NCBI GenBank assembly: GCA_001003205.1
Contig: LCOU01000043.1
Coordinates: 1-5,773, forward strand
Reading direction: 5' to 3'
DNA: 5,773 nt
DNA from: Parcubacteria group bacterium GW2011_GWA2_47_8b
GTDB lineage: Bacteria > Patescibacteriota > Minisyncoccia > UBA6257 > WO2-44-18
Position 1 is the first letter of the stretch. Each line of letters begins with the position of its first letter. The notes below the pieces were generated by a model. It searched no databases. It had not been told where the DNA came from and saw only the letters and a list, made by a program, of their open reading frames with translations. Positions 1-5,341 of this stretch are shown piece by piece. A program made the position numbers and the translations under genes.

Positions 1-353
1 TCAACGGTTTTGGCAAATTTTATTTCATCCGGATGGCGCTTGTCAGTATACTTGCCCTCCAGGCGGAAGGTGGTAACTTCAACCAATTTCAGAGTCGGGT
101 CTTCTGATTCCGTTTTTATCCCTACCGTCCCGAATTTATTTTCATACACGCTATCCGGAAAAATTTTTTGTATTTCTTCCGGCTTGGCATTGGTGGTCAA
201 ATCCCAATCTTTTGGATTTTTCCCTAGTAAAAGATCACGCAAACAGCCGCCAACCAAGTACGGTTCAAAACCGGCGTCGGTCAGCTTGTCGGCTATATCC
301 CTTACCTCTTTGGTTTTCTCAAATTTGTCTTCAAGATTTTTCAAAAATTCCAT
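1..353 (-). CDS. CCA tRNA nucleotidyltransferase / poly(A) polymerase family, N-terminal part (runs off left edge)
   Basis: The open frame from ATG at 353 gives 117 residues with no stop before the window edge. Residues 33-55 carry the class II nucleotidyltransferase signature: LVGGCLRDLLLG (33-44), then the metal-binding pair Asp49 and Asp51 in KDWDLTTNA. Residues 91-97 (VEVTTFR) hold the expected third carboxylate, Glu92, and 99-110 match the following conserved EGKYTDKRHPDE stretch. In this family the enzyme adds or repairs the CCA end of tRNAs in the cytoplasm, or adds A tails. The specificity motifs and the C-terminal region lie outside the window, so CCA addition and poly(A) polymerase cannot be separated. 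The ATG is only 6 nt after the stop of the DsbA-like gene, and an AGAAG ribosome-binding site overlaps that stop, so the two are probably one transcript with coupled translation. Family is clear; exact enzyme is inferred. Confidence 0.93.
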   Translation of the reverse strand, partial: MEFLKNLEDKFEKTKEVRDIADKLTDAGFEPYLVGGCLRDLLLGKNPKDWDLTTNAKPEEIQKIFPDSVYENKFGTVGIKTESEDPTLKLVEVTTFRLEGKYTDKRHPDEIKFAKTV

Positions 354-359
354 TTACTT

Positions 360-1052
360 CTAGCGCGCGGTCTTCAGAGCTTCGTCAATCATCGCCTTAA
401 TAGCGTCGTACGAAACGGCGCCGGAAACCGATTTGCCGTTTACGAAAGTAGTCGGGGTGCCGTTGACGCCGGCGGCAACCCCGTCATCGTAGTCCTTTTT
501 GACTTCATTGGCGTATTTCTCGGAAGACAGGCAATCGCTAAACTGTGCCCGATTCAAACCAAGCTCGGAGGCAATGGATTTTAAGAAATCATCAGAAAGA
601 TTTCCGTTGTTTTCTTTGCCGTCAATACTTTCGGCCTCAAATAGCACATCGTGATAAGCCCAGAATTTACCCTGCTCGGCGGCGCATTGCGAGGCCAAAG
701 CGGCCCCTGTAGATTCCGGGCCCAAAAAAGCAAAGTCACGGTACACCATTTTGGCTCTACCGGTCTTTATATAATCCTGACGGAGCTGTAATTCGGTTGT
801 AGAAAAAAAACGCGCGCAAAAAGGACATTGATAATCGCCGAACTCCACTACAGTGACGGACGCGCTTGGAGAGCCCAGCACGACATCGTCATCGACTAGG
901 TCTCCTGAAACGACGCTATTGGCAACGTTAGCTTGTTGATTCTGATTTTTATAACCAACGTTATAAACAAGAGCGCCCGCAATCAGAAGCGCCGCTACTA
1001 TAATACTGCCGGGCAATAACGCGTCCCTAGCTGGTTTTTGACTATCATCCAT
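360..1052 (-). CDS. Membrane-anchored DsbA-family (thioredoxin-fold) disulfide oxidoreductase
   Basis: The 230-residue product starts with a short charged cytoplasmic tail, one hydrophobic helix at about 14-32, and a polar linker to about 55. A thioredoxin fold follows: VVEFGDYQCPFC (68-79) contains the redox motif Cys76-Pro-Phe-Cys79, and GTPT (198-201) provides the cis-proline loop (Pro200). Two more cysteines, Cys123 (in CAAEQGKFW, a typical DsbA-like helix motif) and Cys174, could form a second disulfide. Such proteins oxidise or isomerise disulfides in exported proteins outside the membrane; the partner that reoxidises it is not in this window. Length and layout fit the BdbD/Thioredoxin_4-type proteins common in Patescibacteria. 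It is the first gene of a minus-strand pair with the tRNA nucleotidyltransferase, and its start is 23 bp from the divergent sugar transferase start. ATG at 1052 is preceded by a weak AAAGAAAG. The exported protein at 4672-5271 has two cysteines and is a possible client (inference). Confidence 0.93.
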   Translation of the reverse strand: MDDSQKPARDALLPGSIIVAALLIAGALVYNVGYKNQNQQANVANSVVSGDLVDDDVVLGSPSASVTVVEFGDYQCPFCARFFSTTELQLRQDYIKTGRAKMVYRDFAFLGPESTGAALASQCAAEQGKFWAYHDVLFEAESIDGKENNGNLSDDFLKSIASELGLNRAQFSDCLSSEKYANEVKKDYDDGVAAGVNGTPTTFVNGKSVSGAVSYDAIKAMIDEALKTAR

Positions 1053-1066
1053 ACTTTCTTTAGTAT
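1038..1066 (+). promoter_or_regulatory. Candidate promoter for the sugar transferase-flippase operon
   Basis: TTGACT (1038-1043, five of six to the -35 consensus) is followed after 17 bp by TAGTAT (1061-1066, four of six to the -10 consensus). The -35 lies in the first codons of the divergent DsbA-like gene, and the -10 overlaps the minus-strand -10. The start codon at 1076 is 9 bp beyond the -10, again implying a leaderless or very short-leader transcript. An AAAGG at 1067-1071 would be a ribosome-binding site if transcription began further upstream. Moderate match; not proven. Confidence 0.33.
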
Positions 1067-1092
1067 AAAGGCAACATGAACATTAATGTCAA
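1062..1092 (-). promoter_or_regulatory. Candidate sigma70-type promoter for the dsbA-like/cca operon
   Basis: On the minus strand a perfect TTGACA (1092-1087) is followed after 19 bp by TATACT (1067-1062), which matches the -10 consensus at five of six positions. The ATG of the DsbA-like gene begins 9 bp after the -10, so the transcript would be leaderless or nearly so. The -35 lies inside the first codons of the divergent sugar transferase gene. The 19-bp spacer is longer than optimal, and the short leader would exclude the weak upstream AAAGAAAG, so this is a candidate only. Confidence 0.42.
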
Positions 1093-1723
1093 GCTCAAAC
1101 AGTTGATGCTTTTGTTAGGGGATATTGTAATTCTTTACGCCTCGCTGGTTCTCACGCTTTTTTTGAGATATGGCCAGCTCTCCAATTCGGTTATTGAAGC
1201 TCATTTAGGTCCCTTTACGGTAGTTTTTGCCATTTGGCTGGTAACTTTCTACATCGGCGGGCTTTATGATTTGCCTTCGCTTAAAAATGACTTGCGGTTT
1301 TCTAAAAAATTCGTCTCGCTGGTTGCCGCCAGCGGCATAGTTGCCATTTTCTTTTTCTATTTTATTCCCGCTTTCGGCATCGCACCCAAAACCAATCTTT
1401 TCATAGTTTTGGCCGTCGTCGGCTTGGGCGGCTATGCCTGGAGAACATTTTGCAATAATATATTAAGCGCCGGCGCGCCGACCAGCCGGATTTTGATGGT
1501 CGGCTACAACAAGACCGTTGAGGATTTGGTTAATCACATTCAACAAAATCCCCAACTCGGTTACGAAGTGAGCTTTTGGATGAAGGAGGGGCTGCAAGAC
1601 AAAGAACTGGATCATCTTTCGCAAATTATTCTTCAGAATAAAATCAACGTAATTGTTGCCCCTGGCCGAGCTGGAGGAAGTCTGGTTTTTGGAAAATCTC
1701 ACAAAAAAGCACAGGGTCTATGA
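1076..1723 (+). CDS. Polyprenyl glycosylphosphotransferase, N-terminal half (membrane plus nucleotide-binding-like domain), frame broken
   Basis: The first part, residues 1-196, looks like the N-terminal half of a WbaP/EpsL-type exopolysaccharide sugar transferase. It has hydrophobic helices at about 10-30, 46-64, 78-98 and 106-124, the usual GGLYD after helix 2, then a Rossmann-like (CoA_binding_3-type) start, SRILMVGYN (137-145), ending in the beta strand NKINVIVAP near 1663. The last about 19 residues (GRAGGS to the TGA at 1721-1723) do not look like the family. Over that stretch the +1 frame encodes the conserved PLAELEEVWFLENL instead. I therefore read this as the 5' part of one gene broken near 1658-1664. 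The product alone lacks the catalytic domain. ATG 1076 is chosen because the membrane helix starts right after it and AAAGG lies 4 nt upstream. TGA as glycine would not rescue the gene, because reading on in this frame does not give the catalytic domain. Confidence 0.82.
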   Translation: MNINVKLKQLMLLLGDIVILYASLVLTLFLRYGQLSNSVIEAHLGPFTVVFAIWLVTFYIGGLYDLPSLKNDLRFSKKFVSLVAASGIVAIFFFYFIPAFGIAPKTNLFIVLAVVGLGGYAWRTFCNNILSAGAPTSRILMVGYNKTVEDLVNHIQQNPQLGYEVSFWMKEGLQDKELDHLSQIILQNKINVIVAPGRAGGSLVFGKSHKKAQGL

Positions 1724-2294
1724 ATTTTTCAAGAAACCCATAGAAACATTATTGGCAATAGTCATAGGAATAATATTTCTACCGGTCGGATTATTGATAA
1801 CGATTCTGATAGCCGCCACATCGCGAGGGCCGATAATTTATCGCCAAAAGCGTTCCGGTCTCATCGGGGCAGAATTTATGATATACAAATTCCGTACCAT
1901 GAAAGCGGACGCGGAACAAAACGGGCCGCAGTGGTCCGGGCCGAAAGACCAAAGAGTGACCACAATCGGGAAAATTCTGCGCAAAAGCCACTTGGACGAA
2001 TTGCCGCAGATTATCAATATCATCCGCGGCGACCTCTCTTTTGTCGGGCCGCGCCCCGAACGGCCGGAACTGGTGAGCCAGATTAAAAATGACGTCCCGT
2101 ATTTTGAACTGCGCCTTTTAACGCGCCCGGGAATCACCGGCTGGGCTCAAATCAACTATAAATATGGCGCCTCGGTGGAAGATGCTTATGAGAAGTTGCA
2201 ATACGACTTGTATTACCTCAAAAACCGCTCGCTCATTCTGGACTTTCTAGTCCTGCTTCGCACTATTAAATATCTATTTACAACTCCGCAATAA
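1653..2294 (+). CDS. Bacterial sugar transferase catalytic domain (polyprenyl-phosphate sugar-1-phosphate transferase), C-terminal half of the split gene
   Basis: This frame carries the whole catalytic domain. It includes EEVWFLENL (8-16), FFKKPIE followed by one hydrophobic re-entrant or membrane helix (about 32-55), SRGPIIYRQKRSG (57-69), YKFRTM (78-83), the catalytic Asp115-Glu116 pair in HLDELPQ, GDLSFVGPRPERP (126-138), and RPGITGWAQINY near the C-terminus. The family moves a sugar-1-phosphate from a nucleotide sugar onto undecaprenyl phosphate at the inner membrane face, the first step of surface-glycan assembly. The sugar is not predictable. The earliest in-frame start is TTG 1653, right after an in-frame TAA and without a ribosome-binding site. 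TTG 1689 is preceded by GGAGGAAG (1673-1680) and would give 201 residues, about the size of the stand-alone enzyme PglC. So this half may still be a working enzyme although it descends from a longer gene. Its TAA stop is at 2292-2294. Confidence 0.9.
   Translation: MLPLAELEEVWFLENLTKKHRVYEFFKKPIETLLAIVIGIIFLPVGLLITILIAATSRGPIIYRQKRSGLIGAEFMIYKFRTMKADAEQNGPQWSGPKDQRVTTIGKILRKSHLDELPQIINIIRGDLSFVGPRPERPELVSQIKNDVPYFELRLLTRPGITGWAQINYKYGASVEDAYEKLQYDLYYLKNRSLILDFLVLLRTIKYLFTTPQ
1658..1723 (+). other. Frame-break zone inside the sugar transferase gene
   Basis: Frame 2 is family-like up to VIVAP (ending 1663), and frame 3 is family-like from PLAELEEVW (starting 1659). The two reading frames meet at a GCCCCTGG (1658-1665). 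In intact relatives I recall about 40 more residues between these motifs (the end of the nucleotide-binding domain and a PxFYExxxG segment). Neither frame contains them here. A +1 shift at CCCC would join the frames but would not restore the missing residues. A deletion whose length is not a multiple of three explains both facts. An assembly error is the main alternative. Confidence 0.7.
1673..1691 (+). promoter_or_regulatory. Internal Shine-Dalgarno and TTG start candidate for a stand-alone catalytic domain
   Basis: GGAGGAAG (1673-1680) precedes an in-frame TTG (1689-1691). The spacing is 8 nt from its end, or 11 nt from GGAGG, which is slightly long. It is the best ribosome-binding sequence near either half. 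The same bases also encode the conserved Glu-Glu, so the match may be chance. Confidence 0.3.
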
Positions 2295-2300
2295 AATGAG

Positions 2301-2405
2301 TCCCGTTAGAAGTGGCACCATCTTCAAATAACTCCTAACGGCCAAATATAAAATTATGTTAACAAGATATATCAAAACGTCGATGATAGACCACTTCTAA
2401 CGGGA
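2301..2405. mobile_element. 105-bp MITE-like (or REPIN-like) non-coding element with perfect 15-bp terminal inverted repeats
   Basis: The ends are exact inverted repeats: TCCCGTTAGAAGTGG at 2301-2315 and CCACTTCTAACGGGA at 2391-2405. They are directly flanked by TGAG on both sides (2297-2300 and 2406-2409), as expected for a 4-bp target duplication. The 75-bp interior is AT-rich and codes for nothing. It lies between the sugar transferase stop and the flippase coding region. Deleting 2301-2405 together with one TGAG leaves TAA-A-ATG-AGA-GGT, a normal tight gene junction. No transposase is present, so it would depend on one elsewhere. I cannot name the family. A REPIN-type pair mobilised by a RAYT transposase is an alternative, although a target duplication is not expected of that mechanism. 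Confidence 0.75.
2331..2341 (-). repeat. Internal third copy of the element's terminal repeat motif
   Basis: ACTCCTAACGG at 2331-2341 is the reverse complement of CCGTTAGGAGT and matches 10 of 11 bases of the left terminal repeat at 2303-2313 (CCGTTAGAAGT). The left end can thus form a local hairpin with a 17-nt loop, or pair with the far right end, but not both at once. The three copies suggest a composite or decayed structure. Confidence 0.6.
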
Positions 2406-3670
2406 TGAGAGGTATTTTGGATTGGCTTTTTAAAAATCAGAGTTCCGGCCAAACAATAGCCAAAAATGCCGTTTGGCTTTTCAGCGGCCAGATGATCGGA
2501 CGTTTATTGCGCGCCGTTGTCGTAATTTACGCCGCCAGGGTTTTGGGCGCCGCAAGTTGGGGAGCTTTTTCTTACGCCTTGGGGATCGCCGCGTTTTTAA
2601 CTATTTTTTCCGACATCGGCATTAACGCCCTGATTACAAAAGAAGCATCGCGCAACCCCGAGCTTAAAGAGCGGTATCTCTCCACCGCGCTCTTTACCAA
2701 ACTTGGCTTGCTTGTGTTCTTCGTTGCCGGTGTAATTATATTCTTCCCCTACCTGACAAAAATTGAAGAAGCGTCCGCCATTATGCCAATTCTTATTTTT
2801 GTTTTTGCGTTTGATACTTTGCGCGATCTTGGTTCGGCGGTCTCCCGAGCTTTGGAAAAAATGCAGATTGAGGCCGGTATTAACATATTTACTAATTTTG
2901 CAATTGCGGTTTTGGGCCTAGCATTCTTGATAGTTCAACCAACGAGTTATTCGCTGTCATTCGCCTATGCCATCGGCAGTGCCTTGGGCTTAGTGGCTAT
3001 ATTCTGGGTACTGAAAGACCACTTTAAAAATCTTTTTAAAAATTTCCGTAAGGAATTGATAGGGCCTATTCTGGCAACTGCCTGGCCGTTCGGGCTTATG
3101 GGAATAATGGGCGCCATAATGCTAAATACCGACATCATCATGCTCGGCTGGCTGCGTTCCGCGGAAGAGGTCGGATACTATTCTGCCGCTCAAAAACCCA
3201 TACTGCTTCTTTATGTGCTACCAACGCTGCTTGCCACCAGCATTTTCCCGCTTATGGCGCGCTTGGCCAAAACAAATCCGGCGGCGGTAAAAACTCTTCT
3301 CAATAAATATGTCGGTTTAGTGCTGAAATTTGCCTTTCCGATCGCAATAATCGGACTGTTTTTTGCGGCGCCAATTATAAATTTGTTATTCGGTTCGGAA
3401 TATGCCCCAAGCGTCTCTACTTTTCGGATATTAATGGCAACGGTTTTGATTGTTTACCCGTCCACCCTTCTTGGCAATGCGATTTTTGCCTTTGACCGGC
3501 AAAAAAGCTTCGTGACTTTCGTGGCGGTTGCCACTTTCGGGAATGTTTTATTTAATTTCCTCCTAATACCGCCGTTTGGCATAGAGGGGGCGGCCGCCTC
3601 CACCGTCATCACGCAACTGATAACTAACTACCTCATCTGGCGCAAAGCCAGGCAGGTTACTGCTCTCTGA
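2405..3670 (+). CDS. Wzx-type polysaccharide flippase (MVF/MATE-like superfamily)
   Basis: The 421-residue protein is hydrophobic throughout, with about 12 membrane segments, close to the family's usual length. Recognisable features are the N-terminal NAVWLFSGQMIGRLLR, RVLGAASWGAFSYAL and FSDIGINALITKEASR blocks. Later come MLNTDIIMLGWL (239-250) followed by VGYYSAAQKP, FGSEYAPSVSTFRIL (329-343) and NVLFNFLLIPPFGIEGAAAST (from 380). The family flips lipid-linked oligosaccharides across the cytoplasmic membrane, which fits the transferase just upstream. The first base of ATG 2405 is the last base of the inserted element. No ribosome-binding site precedes it; before insertion the same ATG would have followed the transferase stop by one base and could have used coupled translation. 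TTG 2417, with GAGAGG 4 nt upstream, is a possible alternative start. The stop is TGA, then two hairpins follow. Substrate is unknown. Confidence 0.93.
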   Translation: MRGILDWLFKNQSSGQTIAKNAVWLFSGQMIGRLLRAVVVIYAARVLGAASWGAFSYALGIAAFLTIFSDIGINALITKEASRNPELKERYLSTALFTKLGLLVFFVAGVIIFFPYLTKIEEASAIMPILIFVFAFDTLRDLGSAVSRALEKMQIEAGINIFTNFAIAVLGLAFLIVQPTSYSLSFAYAIGSALGLVAIFWVLKDHFKNLFKNFRKELIGPILATAWPFGLMGIMGAIMLNTDIIMLGWLRSAEEVGYYSAAQKPILLLYVLPTLLATSIFPLMARLAKTNPAAVKTLLNKYVGLVLKFAFPIAIIGLFFAAPIINLLFGSEYAPSVSTFRILMATVLIVYPSTLLGNAIFAFDRQKSFVTFVAVATFGNVLFNFLLIPPFGIEGAAASTVITQLITNYLIWRKARQVTAL

Positions 3671-3679
3671 ACGCCCCCT

Positions 3680-3726
3680 CCCCCAAGAATATCTTCTCGG
3701 GAACCCCTCAAAGACATTCTTGGGGG
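3680..3726. repeat. Strong hairpin after the flippase gene
   Basis: CCCCCAAGAAT (3680-3690) pairs exactly with ATTCTTGGGGG (3716-3726). After one mismatch the stem continues with TCTT (3692-3695) and AAGA (3711-3714). It starts 9 bp after the flippase stop. No T-run follows on either strand, so it is not a classic intrinsic terminator; it could stabilise the mRNA 3' end, assist termination, or be a dispersed palindromic repeat. Confidence 0.6.
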
Positions 3727-3746
3727 ATAACCGACGTATGGGAAAC

Positions 3747-3778
3747 AACAATCACCCGAAGTACTTCGGGTGATTGTT
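3747..3778. terminator. Probable bidirectional terminator, perfect 16-bp palindrome
   Basis: The 32 bp at 3747-3778 are a perfect palindrome centred between 3762 and 3763, with the core CCCGAAGTACTTCGGG. It lies between two convergent genes: 76 bp after the flippase stop and 15 bp after the stop of the minus-strand peptidoglycan-binding gene. The T-richness after the stem is poor on both strands (TTATAG on plus, GTTTCCC on minus), so efficiency is uncertain. The position is exactly where a shared terminator is expected. Confidence 0.65.
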
Positions 3779-3793
3779 TATAGCAGCCTTATC

Positions 3794-4636
3794 TTACTGA
3801 GATTGGGCTTTAATCTTTGCTTGCAATTCTTGAATTGTCTTGAGTAGGGCTTGAATCTGGGCCTGGATGCTCTGGGCTGAACCGGATACGGCGGCTGGAG
3901 CAGGAGTTGAAGCCGGGACAGGGGTGGAAGCTGGAGCAGCTCCCTCAAATATTACTTTGATTTTGGCTCTCGTTTTCGGGCCAAGACGGCCTGCGCCAAC
4001 TTCTTTATCGGATTTTATAACTCCGTACTTCAGCTGGAACTTAACTATTGCCGCTTTGGTCAAAGGTCCAAAATAGCCAGTAACCTGCCCTGTCGGATAG
4101 ACACTGGCGTCAGTCTTTAACAACTCTTGGAGACGCTTCACGTCATCGCCCTTCGCGCCGACTACTAAGTCTTTATTGAATACAGGAGAAACTAATTGCG
4201 CTACCGGTGACGGCTGGGCAACTGCCGGAGCGGTAACCACGGCTACCGAGGATGGCGCAGGTGCTGGAGTGGCCGTCGGAGTCACAACCAACGTTTCGTT
4301 ATTGGGCTCGCTTGATGCGAGCGAAACGTTCAGAACAGAAGCAGAATCGGTGCAAGTAAAGCTTGCGGTCGCCCTGCCCGCCTGGTAGGTGTAGGTTGTA
4401 CGGCTGGTAGAATTCATTGACACCGTTGACCCTGGCGCCATCGTGAAAGTCACATTGGAACCAGCCACCTGTATATCTTGAATGGTACCGCCGCTCGCTG
4501 AAAACTCAACATTGCTTCCGCCCACAGACAGAACAATTGTTGATCCGCTGGAAAGCTGAACGTCGTTATACGCCGCGAAAGCAAAAGCCGGTAGAACAAG
4601 TAAGGCAAATAAAGTTGTGAGAATTTTTCTCATCAT
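3794..4636 (-). CDS. Secreted peptidoglycan-binding (PG_binding_1) protein with beta-rich N-terminal domain and C-terminal coiled coil
   Basis: The 280-residue product has a clear signal peptide (MMRK, hydrophobic 5-18, cleavage near AFA-A at 21-22). A beta-rich Ser/Thr/Gly domain (about 25-105) contains a short repeat, VGGSNVEFSAS (38-48) and VAGSNVTFTMA (57-67). Then come a Pro/Ala/Thr-rich linker (about 118-147) and a peptidoglycan-binding type 1 domain at about 153-229, with LVVGAKGDDVKRLQELL, TGYFGPLTKAAIVKFQ and GRLGPKTRAKI. A second Pro/Ala linker precedes a Gln/Lys/Leu heptad segment (257-276). No catalytic domain is seen, so it probably tethers a surface module to the wall rather than cutting it. 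ATG ATG gives two possible starts (4636 or 4633); neither has a ribosome-binding site. It lies 35 bp after the exported protein at 4672-5271 and is probably co-transcribed with it. Domain call is firm; the biological role is inferred. Confidence 0.9.
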   Translation of the reverse strand: MMRKILTTLFALLVLPAFAFAAYNDVQLSSGSTIVLSVGGSNVEFSASGGTIQDIQVAGSNVTFTMAPGSTVSMNSTSRTTYTYQAGRATASFTCTDSASVLNVSLASSEPNNETLVVTPTATPAPAPSSVAVVTAPAVAQPSPVAQLVSPVFNKDLVVGAKGDDVKRLQELLKTDASVYPTGQVTGYFGPLTKAAIVKFQLKYGVIKSDKEVGAGRLGPKTRAKIKVIFEGAAPASTPVPASTPAPAAVSGSAQSIQAQIQALLKTIQELQAKIKAQSQ

Positions 4637-4671
4637 AAAATATCAAAGTTTATTTTAAGGTTAAGAACGAA

Positions 4672-5271
4672 TTACTTTGGGCAAGAAACAACTTTCGCCA
4701 CGAGAAGTTCGGCAACGCCGGCAGCGCTATCGCCAGGCGCAACGGTACCAGCCTTAACTATAAGGGAAACACATCGCGAACCTTGTCCGTCACTGGACTT
4801 CAGTATAATCTGTCCGCCAGTAGCACCTTCGCCGGTAACAAACAAAGTGCCCGTGGCATTGGCCGCGCCTCCTGTCCCGGAAATTGTTAATGCAGGATCA
4901 ACCGCCATAGTACCCGCTACCACATCAGCATCTGGAATGGTAGTGGTACCGATTGCCATACTCCCATTGTTACCGTCAATAATTATTGTGGTTGATGCCA
5001 ATTCAGCACCAAAACGGGAAAGCGTTGAGGTTGCGGTGGTGGAGGTAGCCAGAAAGAACGAAGTCTTGATATGATCTTCGGCTCGGAGAACCTCACCCAA
5101 TATATCGCCCTTGGCCGCTAAATAAGCGCCTGGCGTAGCCGTAGCCACACCGACGCTATCGGTGTCTATATACGTAGTACCTTGCGCTATTAACGCAACG
5201 ACAAAAGTTGATACTAGAACTGCAAGGATAACAGTCGCTATCTGTTTCCCTCTTGATAATATGAAACTCAT
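4672..5271 (-). CDS. Membrane-anchored or secreted Thr/Ser/Ala-rich surface protein, function unknown
   Basis: I do not recognise a named family. The 199 residues begin with MSFILSRGKQ and one hydrophobic helix (about 11-29), which is a signal anchor or an uncleaved signal peptide, not a type IV prepilin leader. The remainder is Thr/Ser/Ala/Gly-rich. Residues 39-85 (VGVATATPGAYLAAKG, then FFLATSTTATSTLS) resemble the 'GIGTTTP.. L.V.G ... TATSTTATST' stretch that I recall from many large patescibacterial surface proteins. The C-terminal part holds two cysteines, Cys167 and Cys197, the latter three residues from the end; they could form a disulfide. The start ATG at 5271 has an A-rich leader and no ribosome-binding site. 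Upstream are a candidate promoter and a small dyad; downstream is the peptidoglycan-binding protein, so both probably build one surface structure (inference). Confidence 0.85.
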   Translation of the reverse strand: MSFILSRGKQIATVILAVLVSTFVVALIAQGTTYIDTDSVGVATATPGAYLAAKGDILGEVLRAEDHIKTSFFLATSTTATSTLSRFGAELASTTIIIDGNNGSMAIGTTTIPDADVVAGTMAVDPALTISGTGGAANATGTLFVTGEGATGGQIILKSSDGQGSRCVSLIVKAGTVAPGDSAAGVAELLVAKVVSCPK

Positions 5272-5289
5272 TTTATTTTTTGTAAGTTG

Positions 5290-5302
5290 TAACCATTGGT
5301 TA
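5290..5302. promoter_or_regulatory. Small perfect dyad in the leader of the surface-protein gene
   Basis: TAACCA (5290-5295) and TGGTTA (5297-5302) are inverted repeats around one base, between the candidate promoter and ATG 5271. It could be an operator half-site pair or a small RNA hairpin, or chance in an AT-rich leader. Confidence 0.25.
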
Positions 5303-5341
5303 ATAAAAACGACCCGTTGTAGTTGTTAAAGTTACTTAGTA

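Noticed and set aside
10..363. Long plus-strand open frame at the left edge
   Set aside because: It is the antisense shadow of the tRNA nucleotidyltransferase, whose minus-strand protein carries clear catalytic motifs.
1655..1665. Programmed +1 frameshift at CCCC to join the transferase halves
   Set aside because: It would join the frames but not restore the roughly 40 missing residues, so a deletion is the simpler reading.
1721..1723. TGA read as glycine (code 25, as in Gracilibacteria) to explain the split transferase
   Set aside because: The catalytic domain is in a different frame, so reading through TGA would not reach it; the flippase also ends sensibly at TGA.
2296..2331. Eleven-codon frame starting at the old ATG within the element
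   Set aside because: It is explained by the insertion; it has no ribosome-binding site and no sign of coding.
3563..3751. Minus-strand 62-codon frame across the flippase end
   Set aside because: It overlaps the conserved flippase C-terminus and the hairpins, and its protein has no recognisable features.
3867..5074. Plus-strand open frames at 3867-4076, 4176-4388 and 4847-5074
   Set aside because: They are Ala/Val/Gly-rich antisense readings of Pro/Thr/Ser-rich surface-protein genes and have no starts with ribosome-binding sites.
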